Assembly: GCA_035771175.1 (NCBI GenBank)
Contig: CM069593.1
Coordinates: 38,658,741 to 38,722,740 of the forward strand
Source of the DNA: Paratinospora sagittata
Lineage: Eukaryota; Streptophyta; Magnoliopsida; Ranunculales; Menispermaceae
Length of the DNA stretch: 64,000 nucleotides
Direction: 5' to 3'
Below the pieces are notes generated by a model. The model searched no databases. It saw only the letters and a list, made by a program, of their open reading frames with translations, and was not told where the DNA came from. The position numbers were made by a program, and so were the translations under genes. Of the stretch, positions 46,758 through 58,234 are shown one piece after another. Positions within the stretch are counted from its first letter, which is position 1. Each line of letters opens with the position of its first letter.

Positions 46758-47368
46758 ATTAAAATATATTAAAATTACGTTTAGGGTGAAGAAAAGGAGG
46801 CAAAAGAAAGGTTGAAGAAGAAGAATAGTTGCGAATTTTGGAGAAGGAGAAAAATGAGATTTCACTTCTGATTTCTTTTGTACCGCTAATAAATATAAAA
46901 CTTATTTTAAAAATTATTACTTTTTGTCATTTTAAACCCCCTTTTAGTCATTTTTTTTTGGGATAAGTTTCAGCACCCTTTTATTCTTCATTTTTCTTGG
47001 TAAATTTCAGCCTCCTTTTATTCTTTTTATTCTATTCTTTTGGTTTTTTAGTCCCCTTCCCTTCAAAAAACAAAAAAAAAAAAAAAAAAAGTCCCCTTTT
47101 AATCATATGCAACACACATTTTCTATTAATACACTAACACATAAATACCACTTCCTCTTCATCCCATTCCTCGTTACAAACTTGCAATCAATTTTTTTAT
47201 ATATATGATCACTTCACCTGCTTCAAAATGTACTCTCTTCATAAAATTATGCACCCAAGAATTTTTTATTTTTTTTTAAACAAACAATAAAATATGAAAT
47301 AAGGAAGTGACGCAAAGAAAAGAAAACCGATATATTATTGGCCTTATTTTTGTAATTAGTATATATGC

Positions 47369-47441
<73 letters not shown>

Positions 47442-47561
47442 TGATGAAAATACATCTGCTTTCTCTCTATCTAACACCGTTCTTTAAATCACGTTATGTC
47501 GTTGTTGTTAACTCCCTTTATATACAAAACTGGAATCCATGTTACACAGGCGTTTGTGGGG
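46758..47561. other. Kinase 3' flank with a long AT microsatellite
   Basis: A pure AT dinucleotide run of about 70 bases (47370-47439) lies roughly 120 bases beyond the kinase stop codon, so it may be in or near the 3' untranslated region. Poly-A/T runs occur at 46640, 46720 and 47067. No other gene is seen. Confidence 0.8.
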
Positions 47562-48803
47562 TCAGAATTCCGTGAACGACTTATCTCTCCCGCTATCCGA
47601 TGACGGCGAACGTAACGTTGAGTGTGACTGTAACGGAGACGAAGACACCGACGAACACTGTTTCGGCTGAAAATACTCTCTTATATCCATCCCTTTCCCC
47701 GCCGTTACATTTTCTGTCACAATCTTCTGATCTTCCGGGGACGCCAGGAACGGTGGTCGTAACACCTCCGTTAACAGATCCCACCTCAACCCACGAAAGA
47801 ACGCGTGCTCTTTAATCTCCACCGCACCTCTATAATACCCCAAACGCTTCGTCGGGTCCTTCTCTAACAACCGTTCGATCAAATCAATCAGAGCCGTTCG
47901 TTTCCCTACAAACTCCGGAGCTTTCATCAACACGTTACGAAACGTTTCCTTCCGGTTCGCCCCTCGAAACGGAGTTTTCCCGTACATCATCTCGTACATA
48001 AGTACCCCCAAAGCCCACCAATCAACAGCGAACTCGTGTCCGTCACCGCGCACCACTTCAGGCGACACGTACTCCTCGGTACCCACAAACGAGTTGGATC
48101 GTTCTCCGGCCGCGAAACTCGGTCTCCTCCGACTCACAGGCGAAACACGAGCCGATTTCACTTTCTTCAACATGCCCATATCCGATACAGCAAACACGAT
48201 CCGGGTCATATTCCGGCGGTGGTGCTTCTTCTTTTCCGCTTCCGGCAAGGACTCCGGCGAGTTCATCGGAGTCCGGCGGTTTAGACGGCGGGAGAGGTCG
48301 AAGTCGGTGAGACTGACGTGACCGGACTGATGAATGAGAACGTTTTCGGGCTTGAGGTCGCGATAGACGATGCCCATTTGGTGGAGGTGGTCGAGTGCGC
48401 ATACGATCTCGGCGACGTAGAAGCGGATGACACAGGGAGAGAAGACGCGGTCTGTTTGGCGGTAGCGGAGGACGTTGAGGTCGCCGCCGGGACAGTAAGG
48501 GACGGCCCAGGCGAGGAAGTCTGAGGTTTCGAGGGTGCCGAGGAGGGTTGGGAGGAATGGGTGGTTGAGACGTGAGAGGACCGAGATTTCCCACCTGGCA
48601 CGCCGGTCCGCGTCGAATTTCGTCGCGAACGATGATTTGTCGACCACTTTGAGGGCGAAGGGAGAAGTAGCAGATGATGATGATGGGTCTGTTTTCCGGT
48701 GGTCGTCGGAGACTAGGAATACGGTTCCCATGGCGCCTTTTCCGAGGACTTTGATGATGGTCAGCTTGTCCAGGTGGAGCTCTGGCGCCGGCGGTCTCTC
48801 CAT
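47562..48803 (-). CDS. UCNL: Plant AGC-VIII serine/threonine kinase (UNICORN-like/AGC2 group)
   Basis: This intact, intronless frame of 413 codons should phosphorylate Ser/Thr in target proteins. The first ATG is at 48803; upstream in-frame codons include no ATG. The Gly loop GKGAMG is at residues 21-26, the ATP-binding Lys at 52, the helix-C Glu at 72, the catalytic loop YRDLKPEN at 147-154 and the metal site DFD at 167-169. DFD in place of DFG marks plant AGC-VIII kinases. An insertion of about 65 residues, rich in basic residues (170-235), precedes the activation segment SNSFVGTEEYVSPEV, as in this class; it often governs localisation. The C-terminus ends FTEF, a PIF-type docking motif for PDK1. 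The length and GKGAMGTVFLV favour the UNICORN/UNICORN-like members (growth control) over the related OXI1 (oxidative-burst signalling). The region is much more GC-rich than its surroundings. It is the only intact host gene seen; the exact orthologue is uncertain. Confidence 0.93.
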   Translation of the reverse strand: MERPPAPELHLDKLTIIKVLGKGAMGTVFLVSDDHRKTDPSSSSATSPFALKVVDKSSFATKFDADRRARWEISVLSRLNHPFLPTLLGTLETSDFLAWAVPYCPGGDLNVLRYRQTDRVFSPCVIRFYVAEIVCALDHLHQMGIVYRDLKPENVLIHQSGHVSLTDFDLSRRLNRRTPMNSPESLPEAEKKKHHRRNMTRIVFAVSDMGMLKKVKSARVSPVSRRRPSFAAGERSNSFVGTEEYVSPEVVRGDGHEFAVDWWALGVLMYEMMYGKTPFRGANRKETFRNVLMKAPEFVGKRTALIDLIERLLEKDPTKRLGYYRGAVEIKEHAFFRGLRWDLLTEVLRPPFLASPEDQKIVTENVTAGKGMDIREYFQPKQCSSVSSSPLQSHSTLRSPSSDSGRDKSFTEF

Positions 48804-48878
48804 CTCCGTTCGTTCCAAGAGCGTCCACAGAGAAAGAAAGATTAGGGGAGAGCGAACGTTTTGTGGATGGAGGTGGGG

Positions 48879-48884
48879 TTTATA
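48879..48884 (-). promoter_or_regulatory. TATA box of the kinase gene
   Basis: Read on the minus strand the context is CCAATATAAACC, with TATAAA about 76 bases before the ATG. This predicts a 5' leader of roughly 45 bases. Confidence 0.65.
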
Positions 48885-48984
48885 TTGGTTGTTTGCACGT
48901 ACTATGTGTGTGTGTCTGTGTCGAAATATTTTTCGGTTCGGCTGCGGGTTTTTGGAATGCCACCTGTGAATGTAATTTGGTGTC

Positions 48985-49740
48985 TTGACACGTGTATTTA
49001 ATGATTACTGTAACAACAATGATTGACTGAGTCTTATTAGCGTTCAAGTTTTGTTACTAAATCAAAATTGGTAACCAAAAGAAAAAAAAAGAAATTTTTT
49101 GTTACTAATTCGGTTTTTATTATATTTTTTGATTAATAAATTGGTCAAAAAAGAATAATTACTGAGAAAATAATGATCTTGACTTTTTACGAGCTCTACG
49201 ACTTGATGGATGGCCAGGATTGAAGGAGGGACGTTCCGATTTTAGGATAACTGCAAGGTGTGTTGGAATTTCCGGTTTTGGTGTTAGAGTGCGGTTGAGT
49301 TTGTTGCAGGGTGTCTCACACGTGTGAGGTTGCACATGAATACGATGAGAAGAGTAGAAGACAAAAGAGAAGAGAGTGAAGGAATAGCAGCATAACACGT
49401 GGGCTCCCCACAATCTAAGGGCTCGTGTACTGTGTCAGTGGGAGGGCTGGAGTTTGTTGGAATGTCGTTATGGAATTCCTCTGTCCCTTTTTTTTTACTT
49501 TCACTCTTCAATCTCTTTAAAATAACACGAAAAAAAAAGAAGAAAAAAAAAGAAGAAAAAGAAACTATCCCAGAGTCCTTAGACTAAACAAGTTACTCTG
49601 CACCCGCCACTTCGTTGCGAACATTAATACATAAACATGATAATTATTCCATGACATATTTTTTATTAGAATATTTATATAATATTCCATTCTTTATTTT
49701 AAGTTTATTCTATATATGAAAATAAAAATGGAATCACGTG
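48985..49740 (-). promoter_or_regulatory. Upstream region with four G-box cores
   Basis: CACGTG occurs at 48989, 49319, 49396 and 49735, about 185 to 930 bases upstream of the kinase start. G-boxes are bound by bZIP and bHLH factors. Some occurrences have ABRE-like flanks (ACACGTG). Four copies in under 800 bases of AT-rich DNA suggest light-, stress- or ABA-linked control, but this is inference. Short open frames at 49159-49587 have no domain. Confidence 0.5.
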
Positions 49741-51385
49741 CGGTCCATTACATAGAAAAATAGAACGACTTCGACTTTTTATTTTTTGTTTGTTGCAATA
49801 TAAAAGAAGGGGAAAAAAATGATCAGATGGTGTGGTGTAAGGTTACGATACGACGGTGGGAGTAGCGTGTCACTGGAACTTAAGTGGAGGGGTACGGATT
49901 GTCGGTTCAATGGGTCACATGACTGACCCACGTTTTAGAAATGTGTTCCTTGAGCGAAACTAAAGGGGTTACCCCCAAATTTAATACTATTATTACATTT
50001 ATGTGTAAATATAATATATATGATTTTGATAATGTAGAAAATTAATTTTTTTTAATTTTTTTTTATTGTTGACTGATTTTTTAGAATTCAAAAAGTGTCC
50101 TTAATTTGAGATTAATCGTTGGGACTTAAGGGATTCGATGGACATTTAACGAATTTTTATCTCGACAATCCCGTTACAACCCGTTACAGTGTTCGTATTA
50201 GGGAATTAATCCGTTTAATCAAGGAACATTTTTTGTGACATTTTTAATCCAAAAAGCTATTTTAGAAAAAAAAAAAAAAAAAAGTCTTTTAAACTATAAT
50301 GTCGAATTTTTAACTACCCTTTTCAGTTACACCAAACTTTTTTACTTTTTACGCGTCATATTTGAAAATAAAGAAGAAAATTGCTAGCTTGCTCTAAAAA
50401 ATAAGAATCAGCTTTTTGTGTAAGCCTTAGCGCTTGGAATAATTTATTCTATGTAGGCCCTGCATTCATTGTACATTTCATTACAAGTATAATGGAACAA
50501 ATGATGTTGCTCCTTGTAAGATCATTTCACTGTAATAACAAAAACTACTTTATTTTCGAATTAGGATTGTACATTAATTGATGACATTATTATGGTTCTT
50601 TTTAATTGAAATTGTTGCGGAATTATCAAAGAAAAGTAGTGTTTATAATCATTATCATCATTAAAATGTATTTTTTTTTCTTTTTCTCCTCATTGTATAT
50701 ATCAAGTAATGAAGATAGTTTAAACTAATTATACATCATGGTTAATTATATTCTTGATTCCAACAATTAAGCTGATGGATTTGTATGTATACGCCATGAT
50801 TATTCAAGTTAATGTTGCGAGCTAAGAGGCTTAGATTTCTTAAGATCAATGTATTTTTTATTTTTTATGTTTAAATCATAAGTTACAAAACATTTAAGTA
50901 ATTATACATATATATATATATATATATATATATGTTTATAATATATATACAAGTTGTTAGGTATTGGTGGTAGAACAAATGCCTAGTGAATATGTGTGTA
51001 TGTCAGCTACCAAAAAGATGAGAAAAAAGGAATATATAGTTGCTTTCAAAGCTTTGTAGGTCATTGGGTACCTCTTGGTTCTACTTTATTGATATGTGAG
51101 ATTGGTATTTGATTCTTTTTTTTTTTTATATTAGCATCCAACTTTGTCTTTAATACCCCTTATTGCTTTCAATGCTTTGGAGGCTATGAAGCTTTTTCCC
51201 ATGACCAGATGAGGAAGACCCAAGGCCATAATTTATGTCTACACCCTTTTCATTTTGTGGCCCACCATATTTCATAGCTTTTCCCTCTTGTATATATGTA
51301 TATATCTAATCTAACAAATCAATTAGAAATGCTATTTCTAACTAAGAAATCCCAATATTACTCATTGGTCACAGATGATGACACC
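49741..51385. other. Intergenic AT-rich DNA
   Basis: A TA run is at about 50908-50934, with poly-A/T runs at 50265 and 51118. No coding region or bounded element was recognised. Confidence 0.5.
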
Positions 51386-51390
51386 TGAGG

Positions 51391-51639
51391 TGTTAATTAC
51401 AGCATGTACTTATTTTCCTTTATATATATAAAGGAAAATAATCTTTACCAAAAATACACTCTCCTATTCTTGAACATATATCTTATTCATTATTTCCTTT
51501 TTCAACTATATAAATTCATATCATCATCTTTGTATTTAATTGTGTAAGATTATTTCCTTTTAAATTCGATTACATTTTGTATATATTTATTGATTGAAAT
51601 TAATGACAATATACACATTTTGCTCCATTACTTTCTTCA
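51391..51639 (+). repeat. 5' LTR of copia element D
   Basis: It runs from TGTTAATTACAGC to CTTTCTTCA, about 249 bases, and ends directly at a primer site. A palindromic CCTTTATATATATAAAGG (about 51418-51435) may contain the TATA element. The 3' LTR is beyond the window, so the start is inferred. Confidence 0.65.
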
Positions 51640-51651
51640 TGGTATCAAAGC
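51640..51651 (+). promoter_or_regulatory. Primer binding site of copia element D
   Basis: TGGTATCAAAGC differs by one base from the initiator-methionine tRNA complement TGGTATCAGAGC. Confidence 0.85.
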
Positions 51652-51875
51652 ACATAACACTCTATTGAGTCATTCCCTTCCCACCTCCTTTTCTATTTTT
51701 TCTTGAATAACTGATCCACAATCTCCACTCTCCTCCACTTCATCTCACCCTCTCACCCTCTCACCCTCTCACCCTCTCACCCTCTCATCCTTTATCCCTT
51801 CTCAACTAATTCTACCACAAATCAAAACTCTTTGATTACCTTTAAGGTTGTCGCATAAGCTCCTCTAAAACTCAC

Positions 51876-53274
51876 TGTAATACCCTAGGATTGTACAAAA
51901 AAAAAAAAAAAATTGAACTTCGGGCAATGGGTCACTGCCCGAACCTTCGGCAGCCCGCCTGAAGTTTCGGGCACTTTTTTTCCTATTTAAGGAACCCCCA
52001 TTCTCATTTCTTATACCAAATCACTTGATTTATTTGTTCTCTCTATTATTTTCCTTGAGTTTTTCTCTTCTCACTTTGAGAGTCTCTTTACGAGACTCTT
52101 TTCGCGGTGCAACGCAGTTTTGTTCAGGGGAAGGCGCCAGTTCTTGAAGGAATTATTATTTAAAAGTGGAGAACGAAACGTAGGTTTGCGTGTCTTATGA
52201 TTTTTATTAAAGTTTACATTCATTTATCATTATGTCTACTATTTATTTACATTGTATTATTGCGTATAATGTTCATACCTGTCATATTTATGCATGTATA
52301 TTTGAAGTTCATGTATTATACCGTTGCGATGTCGGATTAGTGGTTAATCTGACTCAACCAGACTCAGTCTTGTCCTAAGTAACTTTAAATAGTGAACGGG
52401 AGGCAGCGTGCTGCTCTAGACGATTGGTATTTAAGTAGACATCGTGTCTCACCTCTCAAGTTGGAGACTGATCTGGTTGGTCTTATTTGAAAGCTATCAG
52501 CTTGTACAAGTAATATTGAATGTCCTAATTGTGCACATGGTGATACTGACCTTGATAAGGATCACCAGACGTTGCCAAATCCTGTCTAACATTAGTAAAG
52601 ACCAGACTTGTTCATGCATTGACATCATACATAAGCACCACCTAAGGACGTATGTGGTTTGTGATCCACAGAATAATTAGAAGCAATGCTCACTATTATT
52701 GATATTTCTTTAGAGAGGGATGTACAATGAGAACCCGGGTTTCCCTGGGGAGGGACATCTGTACATGAATCCAAGGCGTCGTTCCTGAGGAGGGATGTAC
52801 AATGAGAACTCGCCTACTCCTTGGGAGGGGCATTTGTACATAAACTCAGGCGACGTACAATCATGGAACCAATACGAGACGGTGTCATGTGTACATACAT
52901 TTTGTATTGATTATGATGCTCTGATATGTATTTATGATATTTGATTATGATGTTTGTTTTATTAATTGTCATATTCACGAACTATTTTACCTACTGGGCG
53001 TGTAGCTCACCCCGTTGTTATCCAATTTTTCTTAGGAGATTAGGGTGGACGGGGTGGAGGTTTTTGGGCCACATTTTGTAACCCTTTGTTTATTCATTAG
53101 AGATTTTGGGAGGATTTTTCTTTTTCTATTTCATGTACAAAAATATATTCTAAAATTAATAAAATCAGACTTGTACCTTATTGTGTTCCTGTGCACTCGG
53201 TTATTATTATAATGCATTCGCGCCCTGTCCGTGAGTGTTCTGCCGATTTAGGCCCGTCTGGGTGGAGTGTGACA
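51876..53274 (+). repeat. 5' LTR of the Tekay-like chromovirus
   Basis: It runs from TGTAATACCC to GTGTGACA, 1399 bases, preceded by TSD CTCAC (51871-51875). The TATA-like box CCTATTTAAGG is near 51982. The inverted repeat TTCGGGCA/TGCCCGAA lies at 51919-51943. A tandem duplication of about 75 bases (GGGATGTACAATGAGAAC) at 52713-52855 is present here but not in the 3' LTR. Confidence 0.92.
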
Positions 53275-53279
53275 TTTAA

Positions 53280-53291
53280 TGGTATCAGAGC
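53280..53291 (+). promoter_or_regulatory. Primer binding site of the chromovirus
   Basis: TGGTATCAGAGC lies five bases after the 5' LTR and is a perfect initiator-methionine tRNA complement. Confidence 0.92.
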
Positions 53292-53396
53292 GAAAAGTCC
53301 ACGGCCCGCCCAAGTCCACCAAATTAGGAGAATTTTTTTTTATTATATATATAGTTATGATTTATGAAAACTATATAAATATAGTTATGATAAAAC

Positions 53397-53428
<32 letters not shown>

Positions 53429-53594
53429 GGGATATATATATAACATGATGCTAATGAAAATCTTGGATTCATGATGGCATAAACATCAAGAGGAAAAATA
53501 AAAAATATTGTCCAAAAGACGAGGCATAAATCTTAAAAATGTTAGGAATATATTTTGTGTATTTCACAAGTTTTATCTTCATTTCAGAAAGATA

Positions 53595-55223
53595 ATGGTC
53601 ACAAGTGAAGGAACGACTTCTAGTAGTCGGGAACCGATTCCCACCAGACTTACGGAATTTTCTAAACGAGAGGTTATGACTATGAGGAGTATCGACAATA
53701 GAGTTCTCCACCTTCGTCCTATCCTTCATGAAAAACTCGTAACGTTGGGGTGGTTGAACATAACAAAAGTTGAGGGTTACGTCTCTTTCAACTTGGTGAA
53801 GTCCTTTTACGAAGCCATGAATTGCGTAGGGCTTCAAGAAGATGAGATCAGCCCTGTCTTGGAGACAACGGTCAGGGGAACAAAGATTTTTATCAACGTC
53901 AAAATTATTTCTTGACTTTTGAAGATCCCGATTGGAGATAGAATCATTGACCCACATGAACCCCAGACGATTGCAAAGATCGCAGAATCCAATGAACAAT
54001 TGTTCAATTCCCTCGCCAACAAGTCGTACACCCAAATGACGTATTCTCATTTCCTAAACAATCTCCTTAAACCACCTCTTGCCGGCCTTGGGAAGATTAT
54101 ATTCGGCAACATCTTGCCGGAAATGGTGACAAGAAGATTAATGACAAGAGCTCAACTTCTTGTACTATACTGCATAGAGAAGGGAATTAAAGTCTCCCTA
54201 CTTCACATCAACATCCAGCAAATGTTGTGGGTGATTCAAAATCCTACAAAAAATGAGCTCTTCGGCTACGGAGTCTTGATCATGAGGATGATATACGAGG
54301 CAAACGTCAACACTTTTGATGAGTTTTCGAAGCAGATCACTAATGCGGTTACAACATCCTTTATCTTCAAAATGTTCATCTCAAGGACAGGGGTAACTGA
54401 CGAGGAGATATTTGGTGCGACTTTAGGAGGAAATAGCGAAAGAATTAGAGACAACAATGAACGTTGTCAACGAAAAATTTGGCGCAAGATTCCAATTAGA
54501 GAACCACCAGTCAATGCGCCAAACCAGAACCCAACAACAGACTCAGCCCCGAATAATGATCAAACCGATCATCTATTCTCCGAGGATGATCTCTTTGGCA
54601 ACTTGGGTCAATTGCAAACAAGTCAGGATGGACAGGGAATTCCGGCGAATCCACCTTCCTGGAATCTCCCAAGCCAAGGCAATACGACGTACCAAGGGTT
54701 TCCAACTCCTGAGGTACCGTATCAGCCAGTTCCACAAGTTCCTATGAACCAACGACAACCAAATTGTGCAGCACCAAACTTCGAAAGACAGGATATCCCA
54801 ATGAGTCTATTGTTTCAAAACTTTTTGGTTTAAGCATATCCAAACATCCAAGAGGTTCCAGTTAGGGAATTCCCATATAATCAAACCAACTACCATCCAC
54901 CTATGAGTCAACCATACGGCCAATACTTTCCACCAATGCCTACAACCTACCCTCAACCTATGAGACAATCAACCTATCAACCACCGATGGGGCAATCGAC
55001 TAACCCATTCGAGCAGTTAAATGTGATTGTATCTAGTATTACTTAGATGGAGGAGACTCAAAATGCTTTGTTAACACATATGCAAAACGTCGAAGAACAG
55101 CGAGCAACTTCTCAACGTTCTTCTTGTGGTCTTTCTGTACCTAGCAGGAGGTCTAGAAGGAGTGGTAGTAGGCAGGAAATTAGAAATGATTATTGGCATT
55201 GTAACTATTGTTTAAATGAATGA
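53595..55223 (+). pseudogene. Extra reading frame between primer site and gag
   Basis: A single frame of 542 codons starting at an ATG (53595) is broken only by three in-frame stops (TGA 53913, TAA 54831, TAG 55044) and by no frameshift. The first 270 residues contain FSKREVMTMRSIDN, SFYEAMNCVGL, VRGTKIFINVKII, LLKIPIGDR and TRRLMTRAQLLVLYCIEKG. This order resembles the 'putative plant transposon protein' domain (Transposase_32 type) found in extra frames of plant retroelements. The second half is rich in Pro, Gln, Asn and Tyr (NPPSWNLPSQG, YGQYFPPMPTTYPQ). The frame precedes gag, where Tekay chromoviruses normally have only leader sequence. Function is unknown; the family call is by eye. Confidence 0.75.
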
Positions 55224-55945
55224 AATGTTTTGTTTAAAGACTATCTTTAGTGTTCCTACTTACAACCATTCTTTCTTATGTATCACTAACTTTGGAGTGG
55301 TATGGGACACAACAAAATTAGAAGATACTAAATAAAATATGGAAGTAAGAAAACCCAACATCTGGGGAAAGTTGAATTACTAACATTATCACCAAGCTTA
55401 AACGATATGAGACGAGTAAACTTGGACGATACTATTAGTGAACTCCTCTCCCGTCAATGTTTTATAGAGATCGTGTTCATACAACTTAACTTGGTTGAAA
55501 CCCTTATTACCAAATTCAGGTGGTATGGGACACACAAATTTGGATAATAGTCGAAAAGATAAAGCGAAAGAGTTTGAACACATAAGATTGCGATAGAACG
55601 TTAGCTCAGGATATTTACCGAGGCAAATCTTAGAACCTTTATGACTCGTATGAATTTTCAAAGAAATATATATGTATGTTGATGAAAATCAGAACCAAAA
55701 CATTTGAAATACTTGCAAAGTTTTATACTTATTATATGAACATTCTAACCTTGTATTACACCATGGCCAAACATACGAGGCACATAAGATTCTTTAATTC
55801 CTCAACAAAAACCTTACACTATACTTAGAAAGATAGGTGGTTTTTACATTACAGTACTCTCGAAGTTATTGCTGAGAATATCATAACATTATACTTGGTT
55901 ATAGTTCCTAAATCATGGTTTTGTTTTCTCCTTGCCAGTGAGAAA
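55224..55945 (+). other. Untranslated spacer before chromovirus gag
   Basis: About 720 bases with no sustained frame lie between the extra frame and the gag ATG. No splice or regulatory site could be fixed. Confidence 0.5.
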
Positions 55946-58234
55946 ATGCAAACCAGGAATAGAGGAAGGCCACGAACAATCCGTCCAGCAGAGAAGGCAC
56001 CTCCTGTAGTTCAAAATCAGGAATCGCCGCCTCCGAGGACAGGGTCGGCCACACATGACATTGCCACTACGTCTGGGCAGGCAGTGCCACCTCAACCCAC
56101 ATCTCTTGCCATACCTTCGAATATGAAAGTCTTTTTCGCCAATTTTATCAAAGCGATGAAGGTAACTGTTCAGACGACCATTTGTGAGACCGCGGCCAAT
56201 AAGGTTGTCACTGTTTAGGCTCCCTGCTAGATCTGGGTCGGAGACTCAAACCGACCAGATTACAAAGTACAAGAGGCTACAACCTGTTACTTTTGCTGGC
56301 ACCATTGATGCGGAGGAGGCGTAGAAATGGCTGGATGAGTCGAAGAAAGCTCTCGATGCTATGGGAGTCGACGAGGCTCGAAAGATTCCACTTGCGTCCT
56401 ACCAACTTATTAGTCGAGCAAATACATGGTGGATAACAGTGAAGGAGGACCCAAGGGTCAACACCACGGACATGACTTCGCAGCAGTTTGAGTCATTGTT
56501 CATCGATGAGTACTTTCCGGGTGTTGTGAAGAGACAAAAGCACCAAGAGTTTGCTAGGCTATACCAGGGCAGCATGACAATTAGAGAATATGCTGCCAGG
56601 TTCAAAGAATTATCAGTCTACTCTTTATCCATCATCTCAACGGAGCAAGATAAGACCGAGAAATTCTACAACGGCCTTCGTCTTGACATCCGACAAGCCC
56701 TGGCGATCTTGGATCTCAAGATTTACATGGAGGTGGTTGACAAGGCCATGAGCTTTGAGCAAAAAAATATTGTGCAGAAGTAGAGAATGAATAGGGAAAA
56801 ATGGCCTGCAACGTTTTTCCAACAAGGCTAGCAGTGGGGAAACAAGAAGAAGCCCTATTATAATCAAAACCCAATCCTCTCAGCCCTTGTTCAGAAAAAT
56901 GAGGCCACGGCACCTTCGGATGAACCGTCTAACCTTGGCCATCAGGATTTTCGCAATCATGGCCAAGAAGGTCGTAATGGAAGGGGTGGTCGTCAAAGTA
57001 GCAATGGCAGGGGTGGTGGTCAGCACCACAATCAGCATGGCCATCAGAACCAGCAACAGGCGCCTCAGCAGCAGAGGCCGACTTGTTATAACTGCGGCCA
57101 ACAGGGCCATGTAGGAAATGCCTGCCCCCACCCTTAACAACCGCGATAACCTATTCCCGATGTTCCAATCCAGCAAGTCCACCTACTGCTAATGCCCAAC
57201 CCAGGCAGAACCAGGGGCAACGAAACCAAGGTAGAGCGTTTGCCATCGCTCAACAACCCCTCCTAGACAACAATGTAGTCAAAGGTACATTTTCCTTGTT
57301 CAATACAATGGTGCATGTCTTGTTCGATTCGGGTGCTACGCATTTTTGTATATCTTCGGCATTGGTAAGGCATTTAGGGTTGCATCTTAAACCCACAGAC
57401 ATCACAATTCATGTCACATCACCATTAGGATCTGGTACTGACGTGAATCTATAGTGTTCTCGGTGTGAGCTTCGAATGTCAGGGTAGATAATATATGCAA
57501 ATCTTTTTGTGATGGACATTAAAGACTTTGACATCATTCTCGGCATAGATTGGCTTGCACCTTTGAATGCAAAGATCGATTGTATGAAGAAACAAGTTCA
57601 GTTATCCTTGCCTACTGGGGAGTTTGTCAAGATTCAGGGAACGAGGAAATAGATACACAACTCGACTGTTGCACTTCTCAAGGCATGACTTCGAGCTCTA
57701 TCCCTTGGTGATGACAATGAATCACCAACATTGTACCCTTTTGAAGTACACGATGTCTCGGTAATATCTGAATTCCCAACAATTTTTCTAAATGACCTTC
57801 TCGGTCTACCTCCGATTAGGGAATTAGATTTTGAGATCAAACTCATACTTGGGACCGGACCTATCTCAATTCCACCATATAGAATGTCCAATGTCGAGCT
57901 GGTCGAGTTGGACAAACAACTGAAGGAATTGGAGAGTAATGGCTTCATTAGAAAAAGTTCATCACCCTGGGGCGCTCCGGTTCTGTTTGTTCACAAAAAG
58001 GATGGTTCGTTACGACTTTGCATCAACTATCACAAGTTGAATAACATCACCAATAAAAACAGATACCCGTTGCCCAGGATCGATGACTTGTTCAACCAAC
58101 TTAGAGATGCCAAGTACTTCTCTAAGATTGATTTACAATCTGGTTATCATCAACTCCGGATTAAAGAGTCGGACATTAAGAAAATGACTTTCAGAACTCG
58201 GTATGGTCATTAAGAGTTCTTGGTCATGTCATTC

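Noticed and set aside
47247..47477. Minus-strand frame of Tyr/Ile repeats
   Set aside because: It is the translation of the AT microsatellite.
48804..48818. Kinase start five codons upstream
   Set aside because: That codon is TTG. The first ATG is at 48803, and the TATA spacing fits it.
48058..48828. A 256-codon frame on the kinase strand in another frame
   Set aside because: It begins with GTG, overlaps the kinase completely and is an Arg/Pro-rich shadow of GC-rich codons.
49159..49587. Possible small genes upstream of the kinase
   Set aside because: Overlapping short frames without domains, in the putative promoter with G-box cores.
53469..54050. 193-codon minus-strand frame
   Set aside because: It is antisense to the extra chromovirus frame, which has the better domain-like pattern and context.
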